64,000 nt of DNA. Source: Coniferiporia sulphurascens. Taxonomy: Eukaryota > Basidiomycota > Agaricomycetes > Hymenochaetales > Hymenochaetaceae. The position numbers were made by a program, and so were the translations under genes. Shown here piece after piece: positions 56,559 to 64,000 of the stretch. The stretch's first letter is position 1. Every line of letters begins with the position of its first letter. The notes under the pieces were generated by a model. That model did no database searches. It worked only from the letters and a program-made list of their open reading frames with translations, and was not told the DNA's origin. Where the stretch lies: the NCBI GenBank assembly GCA_002794785.1, contig NBBA01000008.1, positions 1,612,001 to 1,676,000 on the forward strand, written 5' to 3'.

Positions 56559-56813
56559 GACAAGGCCTTCTGAGTGGGCACACTCCACGATCTGTAAAAG
56601 GTGTTGGGCAGCGTCATAGACCGAATGTCCTTGACGCCCCCTGTACTGGTTGGGTGGCAGCCAGTCCCTTGTGTTCGTGAGGTACTGCAGCCGGTTAGCA
56701 ATTATCTTTTCGAGGAGTTTCCCTAGGGTCTCCTCGAGAGTGATGGGCTGGTATGAATGCAGCGAGAAGGGGTCTTTCTTGTTGGGCTTCTGGAGCATCA
56801 CCACTTTTGCCGC
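56559..56813 (-). pseudogene. LINE RT scrap
   Basis: 255 bp of minus RT: AAKVVMLQKPNKKDPFS, SYQPITLEETLGKLLEKIIANRLQYL, HSVYDAAQHLLQI. Joined on the left to LINE-C5 ORF1 and cut on the right by the 5' end of LINE-B7. Confidence 0.8.
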
Positions 56814-56871
56814 CATCCTTCTTGACCAGTAACCACCACCATCGACTAGTGCGGGCAGCTAAAACTCCCCC

Positions 56872-58898
56872 ATGTCGAACCCCAGTGGATACAGGAATGC
56901 TCTGCGATCGACTCGACCACCCCTCCCACCTCCCTCATCAGCCAGCGCTGATGCAGACAGGGCCACCAGGGCCGCTGCCAATTGGGTGGCCGCTGGCAAT
57001 GTTGCCGCTGCTATGCATGGTATGACCCCCACTCCCGCCCAAATCGACCCAGGCCTCCTGGTGTCGTCCCTAGATGCACTCCATCTCGCCCCATCCCCTG
57101 TTATCGGAGTCTCGAACACAGAGTTCACCCGCACATTCGAACACATCAGCTGCCCCCCTTCCGAAGGCTCCAACACCACTGCTGGCCCCCAAAGCGAGAT
57201 GGAAGATATCCTCGAGAACCCACACACACCTTCACTGCCACTCACCAACAAGAGGTCGTCCGAAAACCTATCCCCACACACCCCCCAACCCCGCCCTCGA
57301 GCCCAGTTCGAGCCACACACCTCGGGCTTCATGTATGCCATCTCCCGAGTGCTGGAGGATTTCGACAGGAAGACCCACCACTACAACCCCGAAGAGATTG
57401 ACCGTGCGGTGGCTAAGTTTGTAGGCGACCTCCTCTGGAACGTCCAACAGACCATCGCCGGCGTTTTGAGAGACGAGAAGGACCCCCAACACATCATCTC
57501 ACACAACATTGAGATGGCCTACAACATCGCAAGGGGGGGGTGGAAGCCTCCCTACCAGCACCCTTCGCCCCAGCTCACCCCCAACAAAGGACCCCGGCCA
57601 CCGCCCCCCAACCCTCTGCCCCGATCAGGACTTCGGGCACTGCTAACGTCTCGCCCGATGTGGCTGTGCTGACTAACATCATTAAACAGCTCTCCACAGA
57701 GGTCGCCTCCATCTCCCGACAGGTCTCAACCCTTGTCAACCGGCCTGCCCCCTGCGCCCCACAGGCCCAGAAGGCCCAGGCCCCTACCACCACCAACCAG
57801 GCTGCTATCACTGCAGCACCAACTTCCTACACCCAGGTGGCAGCCGCTCCGGCACCACCCATGACCACCAACCCCAACCCAGTTGCACCTGCTGCAGGCG
57901 CCATCTTCACAATGGTGACCCACAAGAAGAAGAAAAAGCAATGCCAAGTCCTGCCCCCGCCCCCGATGTACGCCAAGGACCTGACCCTGGTCCTTATCCC
58001 AGCCATCTCGCTCAAATCCGAGATTCAGCTCCCAGCCATGTGCCTCACTGCCACTGCCCATGAGTTCTTCTCTTCCCTTCCCACTGCTGACCAGGTCACA
58101 GTCTTGGCCTCCTCCTTTAATGTAAAGGGGAACCTTGTGACCTCCTTTGCTAAGCACCCCGCCTCTGCCTCTCCGGCCATGGACATGATCATCGATCGGC
58201 ACTCCGTGGCCTTTGCGGCCCATATGCATGAGCACTGCCTCTCAGTCAAGATCGAGAAGATCCCCGCACAGTACATGCTCAACCCTATCTGTGTCCGCCC
58301 CCAGTCCGCCCTCCGCATCTCCATGGTGCCCTGCATGGACTACCTCTTCAGCCAAAATGGCCACACCATCTCCCCGAAGGCCCTCATGGCCGAAATCCGG
58401 AACAACCCGTCACTCCGTCCCCTTGACTTCATAGTTGACCCTCACTTTGCCACCACCAAGGAGCACCTCCTGACCCTCCAGAAGTGCCCCATGGCGTTCT
58501 CCTTTTCCGACCCCGACGGATCCATCCAGGCTCAGCTACTTAAGCGCCCGCGAGTGTGGCTCTTTGGCTCCACTCTCTCACTCTCGGTCCCGCCCTACCG
58601 CCCCGGCCTCATGCAATGTGAACGCTGCCAGGGCCTCGGCCATGGAACAAAAGGGTGCCACGCCCAGCCCTGCTGTGCCGACTGTGGGGGAGGACACCTC
58701 ACCCGCAACCACCGTAAGTCGTGTGCATCATGCGCCTCCGAAGCCATCAAGGGCGACCACTGCCCTCATCCTCGCTACTGCACCAACTGCAAAGGCGACC
58801 ACCCCGCCACCCTCCCTCAGTGCCCCAAGAAACGGTGTTTTCGCCAAATCGAGGCGGCATTTGACAGGCCTGACAACGACCATATGGAGGACCAATGA
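56872..58898 (+). pseudogene. LINE-B7 ORF1, single frameshift
   Basis: MSNPSGYRNALRSTRPPLPPP start, SPVIGVSNTEFTR, MEDILENPH, FMYAISRVLEDFD, DEKDPQHIISHN, then a break at the GGGGGGGGTGG run (57532-57542), where one base is missing relative to LINE-B4. The second frame is open for 452 codons: QLSTEVASISRQVSTL, KKKKK, SALRISMVPCMDYLF, CERCQGLGHGTKGC, CCADCGGGHLTRNH, CTNCKGDHPATLPQC, ending MEDQ with the ATGA overlap at 58895-58898. LINE-B2 carries the same break. Confidence 0.9.
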
Positions 58899-59152
58899 AT
58901 AGAGACATCTCCATTCTTCAGTGGAATGCTGCCCACTCTTTAGCTGCGGTCCATTCCCTCATTCCTATCCTCACCACTGACCCATCCCCACCCACTGTCA
59001 TTTTGCTACAGGAACCACCATGGTACCAAATCAGTCTCCAGCCATCCCTCACCAACCCAACTGGCACACCGGTCCTCAACATACCCTCCCTCCCAGGGTA
59101 CATAGCAGTCCTACCCCCAGCCACTCGGCCTAGGGTAGTCACCTATGTATCT

Positions 59153-60240
59153 TGCCCCGCATTGACAATAAGTCGGGCTCGGCCATTTGCACAATGCTGG
59201 GCAACGCCCGGCTCCGGTCACACCGACTGGAGTCCCCCACCTGCGCCACAGCCACAGACGCCAAGGAGTTCTCACTCACCACGGCCCCAGGCTGGGTTGC
59301 ACACCGTCTCCCAGCACAATTGCGTGTCACATCGGATATCTTCTTTCTATCCGATTCGCTGACTGCTCTCCACCTCTTCTGCACATGGGCCGCTGCCCCG
59401 GGCGCCCACCTCCTTCACATCTGGAAAGCGGGTGTGGAGACTCTGCTGGACTCATACCCCCAGCTCACCATCCATTTCGTCTGGTGCCCCGGACACTCAG
59501 ACATCCCTGGAAATGAATGGGCTGACATGGAGGTGAAGCTAGCAACTGAGCTCCCCCCATCCGACCTTAAACTGTCCACCTCTGCCCTAAAAGAAATTGC
59601 CGTCCGCACCCTCATGGAAAGATGGACACTCTCACTAGCCCGCCCCCTCACCTCAACCACCAATAAATATCTGGCAGTCCACGGCCTACCATCATGCCGA
59701 CCTCGAAAGCTCCTCATGCATTCAGTCGACCACCCACGAAGTGAGCTATCTGCAGTCGCTCAGGTCCTCTGCTGCGCCAGTCCCTATGGGGGTTACTGGC
59801 TGAGTTTTGACTCAGCCTACCGCCACAGACATGGCCTGATCTCGCACTGCAGATGGCACAACCACCCCCCCTGGCCAGCGCAGTCGACCGCTCATATCCT
59901 AGGCGGCTGCAGCACCTTCCACTCATGGATACGATGTGTCTGGCCACCTCGGGACCCTCTCCCAGTCCACCACTCAGAATGGGCTGACGAAAACTGCCTC
60001 CCGGTTCTGCGCTGCTGGCTAAAGCTAACAGGGCACCTTAACCGCCTCTCTGACCGCGCTGCAGGCGCCATCCGACTGTCTTTTGCAGCGATGGACCTGA
60101 ACGGACACCCCACCGACAAGGATATGGACTTGGACCTCCTATGGGAATACATGTGTTGTATGCTCGGACCACAAACCCAGGACTCGGACCCAGCCCTTTT
60201 GAAGCTCTCAGGTACGCTTCCTCCCTTCCTGCTCGAATAG
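59153..60240 (+). pseudogene. LINE-C6 RNase H and ORF2 C-terminus
   Basis: Open for about 360 codons to the natural stop: IDNKSGSAIC, DAKEFSL (DAEEF in relatives), SDSLTALHLF, GHSDIPGNEWAD, KYLAVHGLPS, GYWLSFDSAYRHRHGL, HILGGCSTFHSWI, DSDPALLKLSGTLPPFLLE. The insertion starts just after the FTDG strand, so the first catalytic Asp is missing. It is the longest undamaged stretch of this region, hence a young insertion. There is no native start codon. Confidence 0.87.
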
Positions 60241-60567
60241 AGCCTGCCTTTCGGAATCCCACACGATATGTCTCGGCCAGCGCCCATGCCCCCCCTTTCC
60301 ACTTCTAAGCTTCCTACTTTAACCTGCCCTCAACCGCTTGGTTTGTTTGTAGCGATATGTATCCCTCCTTCTTGCAGTTTCTCTTACTAAATAGGGGCTC
60401 TTCACACTTTGGCACCCCTTGGGGAGCAGAGCCCCCGCCCAGTTTGGTGCGATGCGCCATGATGGGCACCTCCGTTGTTATGTAGTTAGGGCCCCCCCTT
60501 CGGGGGGGCAGCTTGTAATTATGTAATACTGCAGGAATAATAATAATAATAATAAAATAAAATAAAA
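59153..60567 (+). mobile_element. LINE-C6, 5'-truncated insertion (1.4 kb), 12-bp TSD
   Basis: RNase H to tail of a LINE-C in LINE-B7. TSD ACCTATGTATCT at 59141-59152 and 60568-60579. The tail is AAT then AAAAT repeats (60536-60567). The 3' UTR shows the clearest GC hairpin (about 60491-60512, TTCG loop). Confidence 0.95.
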
Positions 60568-61903
60568 ACCTATGTATCTCACGCCATCCCCTCAACCACA
60601 TGGTCGGTCCTTGGCGCCGCCTCATCCAGCACTGACGTCCTTACCATCGAAATCTGCTCCCAAATAACCATCCGCCTCTGCAACTATTACAGTATGCATG
60701 CGCCAGACCATACCACCACCACCCCACAATACCCCAGTGAGTCGTTCCTTTTTATGCTCCCCCCAGTCTTGGCCTCTACTCTGCTCATGGCCAGCGACTT
60801 TAACCGTCACCACCACTCATGGTCCGAACTCCTTGCCACTCAGCAGGAGGACTTGAGGGCACAACCCCTTGATGACTTCTTCCAGGAGCATGGCCTTGAG
60901 CCAGCCCACCTCCCGGATTCTGACTCACGGCCCATGGACAATCATCGATGGTGCCCCATTGACATGATCTGGGCTCCACCTGCAATCAACCCCGATGCCA
61001 TTATAGACTCAGGTTCATCAACCACCTCCCCACTGTCCGACCATGCGATGCTACACTGGTCCCTGCCATCCCGGCCCCCCCCTCCAGTCATGAAAACACG
61101 CCGGCTGCTCCCAGCCGACAGAGAGGAATGGTCCGACATTGCCTTTCCACTACTTGAATCTGCCTTCCTCATATCAGCAGATAACCCCCTCACCCTTGAC
61201 GTCAAAGCGCAGACAGTGGTCGACGCAATGATCACTGCCCTTGCCCCCTTCACCAGAATTGCCAAGCCATCAAAAACCGAGGTCCCCTGGTGGACCCCAG
61301 CCTGCAAAGCACTCCTCCAGGCGATCTCAACGGCCACCACCCCCCTCCAGTGATCAGCAGCCCACTGTGCCTTTAAATGCAGTGTATGAGTGGCTAAACG
61401 GCACTTTTATGCCAAACAAGCTGACCAGGTGGATGCCTCCAACATATGGAGCTGGGCCAAACGAGGCCTCGGCAACCGACCCACCCCAATCCCCTCACTC
61501 AAGAAGTGTGACGGCACCTTCACCCAGTCGGACCTTGAGAAAGGTGAGCTCTTCTGCACTACTTTCTTCGCACCCCCCCCACCCCCAAAAGCGGCGCCCA
61601 CCCCACTGCCTCCCCCCCAACCAGCTGCCCCGCCCATACTCCTCACAGAGCTCATGGGGGCACTGTCCGACACCTCCAACTTGTCAGCTCCAGGCCTCTC
61701 GGGGATCGGCTACTGCCCACTAAAATGGGTGGTAGATGCCTACCCCGCCGAGATCCTTACCCTTTTCAATGACTGCCTACACATGGGGCACCACCCTAAG
61801 TGCTGGTGGGTGGCAAAAGTGGTAATGCTATGGAAGCCTAACAAGAAGGACCCCTTCTCACTGAGATCATATCGGCCCATCACCCTTGAGGAGACCTTAG
61901 GGA

Positions 61904-63172
61904 CATCCTTCTTGTCCTCTTACCACCACCATCTCTGGTTTTCACTGGGGGTCATCTCGGGGTTTGTTGCAGCAACCCATGCTCTGGTCTGGTATTCTAC
62001 TGGGTTGACATGAGAGAAGGTTCCCGACTGCGCACCTTTTATAAAGGAGTGCTGCTCACTGGTCGCTGAGGCGCTGTAGCGGCGTTGTCTGATGGCGCGA
62101 AAGGGGCTCACACCCGCCAGGAGGTATGCAACCCGTTGTTAACGTTGCAGTGGGGGGGGATGGCTCAGTGAGTACCAAGATCCTCTCTCACGTCTGCCGT
62201 GCTCTCTCGGGGCATGGTGCTCGGCTGGTCCGCCTCTCAGTGGCGCAAGGGGTGCATGCCTGCCAGTCAGGGGGGGACATGACATTAATGTCCCCACACC
62301 CATGCAGGGGGGGTAACCCTCTGCCCTTCAGCAGTTGGCTTCAGTCGGGAGACCTCGGGTTTGGGGAGACTCGGATCTGACCTTAGGGTCGGGACTTAAA
62401 ATCCTGGGGCCGCGTTGTCCCTGGCAAGACAAACCATAAAAACTGCCACCCCAAATCCCAAAAGGGTCTCTGATGACGGCACTAGTTGCTATAAGGAGAT
62501 AGGGGCTTCATAACACATGGCGTTGTGGTAAGAACCAGCCGACGCAAAAGTGACAGGCCACCATGGGCCTTTTGGGGGGGTGTGGCTGGCCCTAGCCCTT
62601 TTGAGGGTAGGCATTGGTGCCCCCCAAGAGGTGGTTAGTCAAGCGGACTCCCTGGCAGCCTCGGAAGAGATAGGCTGGGGTCCAAGCCTCTGGCGACACA
62701 TCAACTCCGGTATGCCATGGATCCAGAAGCGGGCCTTGTGCCTGAGTATTCCCCTTCGGGGCTCTGAAGCATGTGCCGGGGAACAGGAAACTCCGGGGGG
62801 GCCTAGGAAACCCCTCCATTATGGAGCGAGCTGTAGTGGTGGGGGATAGTTCCCTCCACTGGCTCCAGAGCACTAAATCTGGCATGGGTGTGTGTAGGAG
62901 TAAGTCCTATTGTGTGCTTAAGTTGATTCCCAGAAATGAGCGGCACTCTACAATGGAAAGCGGGGTAAGGGGGGGAATGTGTAGGGTAGGGGGGGCACCC
63001 AATGGGTGGGGTAGTGCCTACGGCGCTGCAACCCCCACTCGGAATGTCTCCCTGGCGCGGCACGCCCTTCCCAATCCAGCGTGTCGGGTGTAAGTCCTAC
63101 CGGTCAGGCTTCTATGTCACGAGGAAGGTGCACGCATAGTGGGGCCCCACAAGGGTGCTCTTTAATTCTGGC
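61904..63172 (+). mobile_element. N1 module, subtype 2 (chimera D)
   Basis: Starts CATCCTTCTTGTCCTCTTACC and ends TTTAATTCTGGC, directly followed by LINE-B 3' UTR (63173-63297). It shares blocks with the other N1 copies (AACGTTGCAGTGGGGGGG, CTGCCC...CGGGAGACCTCGG, AAAGGGTCTCTGATGACGGCACTAGTTGC). It contains TGGCTCAGTGAG, which resembles a polymerase III A box; I see no convincing B box. No conserved ORF. Confidence 0.82.
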
Positions 63173-63174
63173 CA

Positions 63175-63424
63175 TCCCTTTCCAATTCTAAGCTACCCCC
63201 TTTGCCTGATGTCGTCCATTTGGCCTGGCTGTAGTGATACATATTCCTCTCTCCTTCTGTGTACTTACCAATAGGGGCCCTTCCCACTCTGGCTCCCTCC
63301 GGGGAGCCAGAGTGGGAAGGGCCCCTATTGGTAAGTACACAGAAGGAGAGAGGAATATGTATCACTACAGCCAGGCCAAATGGACGACATCAGGCAAAGG
63401 GGGTAGCTTAGAATTGGAAAGGGA
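63175..63424. repeat. Perfect palindrome of LINE-B 3' UTR, 123-bp arms
   Basis: Arms 63175-63297 and 63302-63424 are identical inverted copies with a 4-bp centre (TCCG). The left arm is plus LINE-B 3' UTR, the right arm the same sequence on the minus strand. The centre coincides with a natural small hairpin (GGCTCCC...GGGAGCC). Confidence 0.95.
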
Positions 63425-64000
63425 GGGCGAGAGCGCCAGCCGGGACACACATGGGAGAGTCCGAAAGGCAGTCACAGAACAGAGGGAAGGGGGGGAAGCA
63501 CACCTGAGAGCTCCAAAAGAGCCGGGTCTGGGTCCTGGGAACAGGGTCCAAGCATATGACTCATGTATTCCCGGAGGAGGTCCAAGTCCATATCTTTGTC
63601 GGTCGGGTGTCCCTCCAGCTCCATCGCGGTGAAGGCCAGTCGAATGGTGGCGGAGGTGCAGTCGGATAGGCAGGTCATGTGTCCTGTCAGCTTTAGCCAG
63701 CGATGCAGGGCCTGGAGGCGGTTTTCGTCGGCCCATTCGGTGTGGTGGGTCGGGAGAGGGTCACGTGGTGGCCAGACCTTGCGGATCCATGGCCGGAAAG
63801 TACGGCAGCCACCCAGGACGTGGGTGGTGGATTGGGCAGGCCAGGGGGGGTGGTTGTGCCATCGGCAATGCGAGATCAGACCGTGCCTGTGTTGGTAGGC
63901 TGAGTCAAAGCTCAGCCAGTAACCCCCATAGGGACCAGCACAACAGAGGATCTGGGCCACTGCCGAGAGCTCTTTGCGTGGGTGGTTGACCACGTGTGTT
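63302..64000 (-). mobile_element. LINE-B8 3' end, continuing past the window
   Basis: Minus LINE-B: 3' UTR from the palindrome centre and ORF2 C-terminus. The conserved last 100 bp of the 3' UTR (hairpin and AAT tail) are missing, replaced by the inverted arm. Confidence 0.88.
63472..64000 (-). pseudogene. LINE-B8 ORF2 C-terminus, partial
   Basis: VNHPRKELSAVAQILCCAGPY, GYWLSFDSAYQHRHGL, HVLGGCRTFRPWI, WADENRLQALHRWLKL, DLLREYMSHMLG and the end DPDPALLELSGVLPPLPSVL with the stop at about 63472. No lesion is visible in this stretch, so the copy may be fairly intact beyond the window. Confidence 0.82.

Larger units (their letters stand above)
56814..61903 (+). mobile_element. LINE-B7, plus, 5' end to mid RT, with nested LINE-C6
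   Basis: Complete 5' end (CATCCTTCTTGACC), ORF1 (56872-58898), ORF2 start 58895, interrupted at 59153-60567 by LINE-C6 (12-bp TSD), then endonuclease, linker and RT fingers to 61903, where an N1 module begins. Its RNase H and tail are not seen. The nested copy splits the endonuclease exactly after VTYVS. Confidence 0.9.
58895..61903 (+). pseudogene. LINE-B7 ORF2, endonuclease to RT fingers
   Basis: ILQWNAAHS, LLQEPPW, VVTYVS | insertion | HAIPSTTWSVL, NYYSMH, MASDFNRHHHSW (GDFN has become SDFN), CPIDMIWAPP, LSDHAML, TEVPWWTPACK, then TGA at about 61351 and 61387 (relatives CGA: LQRSAA, GVRVAK), linker TFTQSD...GELF, and RT start GIGYCPLKWVVDAYP, SYRPITLEETLG. N1 follows directly at 61904. 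Confidence 0.87.

Noticed and set aside
62150..62400. A polymerase III promoter or SINE origin for N1
   Set aside because: An A-box-like TGGCTCAGTGAG is present, but I see no proper B box at the usual spacing, no tRNA fold and no terminator; N1 is also too long for a SINE.
1..64000. Classical CpA-directed RIP
   Set aside because: Most diagnostic changes are at CpG, with mixed preceding bases; only single CpA-type changes were seen (one LTR site and the TAA at 40731).
1..64000. CRISPR arrays, operons, tRNA or rRNA genes
   Set aside because: The AAT tracts and repeats are LINE tails and nested elements. No spacer-repeat arrays, clover-leaf sequences or rRNA blocks were recognised.

Overview
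The window is a eukaryotic, most likely fungal, retrotransposon graveyard. I found no convincing host gene, tRNA, rRNA or prokaryotic feature in 64 kb. A fungus is suggested by Tad-clade-like LINEs (gag-like ORF1 with CCHC knuckles; ORF2 with APE endonuclease, reverse transcriptase and RNase H) and by a Copia element whose primer-binding site matches the anticodon arm of a fungal-type initiator tRNA-Met. I lean to Basidiomycota, but nothing here proves it.

Element families (names are mine): LINE-A, AT-richer, with an intact ORF1 (1-3007). LINE-B and LINE-C, GC-rich sister subfamilies with the same layout, about 6.3 kb full length, ORF1 and ORF2 overlapping by ATGA, an AAT-type 3' tail and target-site duplications (TSDs) of 10-16 bp. 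LINE-D, a diverged relative seen as a 3' piece. N1, a non-coding module of about 1.27 kb in two subtypes, always found fused upstream of a LINE body. A 5,442-bp Copia element (27672-33113) plus two solo LTRs (7926-8183, 50829-51086). A 1,351-bp LTR-like element carrying a 216-aa ORF (10107-11457).

Layout from left to right: LINE-A inserted in the 3' UTR of LINE-B1 (3008-9527, minus). A plus-strand LINE-B 3' piece holding the LTR-like element (9528-11684). LINE-B2, minus, with a nested LINE-C tail (11685-16187). Scraps and a deleted plus LINE-C1 (16188-20048). A LINE-C2 ORF1 half (20049-21939). N1/LINE chimeras and tail pieces (21940-26717). A large nested insertion, 26718-43920: N1 fused to LINE-B4 (minus), itself interrupted by Copia and by plus LINE-B5. 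LINE-B6, LINE-D and LINE-C3, all minus (44341-52085). Plus LINE-C4 (52086-55117), minus LINE-C5 scraps (55118-56813), plus LINE-B7 with a nested LINE-C6 (56814-61903), an N1/LINE 3'-UTR chimera (61904-63297), and a perfect 123-bp-arm palindrome leading into minus LINE-B8 (63302-64000).

The elements record their history. TSDs order the insertions. Two TSD pairs separated by about 30 kb and lying in opposite orientation reveal an inversion between LINE-C copies. Nearly all inactivating stops examined are CGA to TGA, and the two Copia LTRs differ almost only at CpG, which points to cytosine-methylation decay. The most interesting items are the N1-LINE chimeras (they resemble the MINE composites of Magnaporthe), one of which gives LINE ORF1 a new in-frame start; the ORF-bearing LTR-like element; and a start motif shared by otherwise unrelated retroelements.
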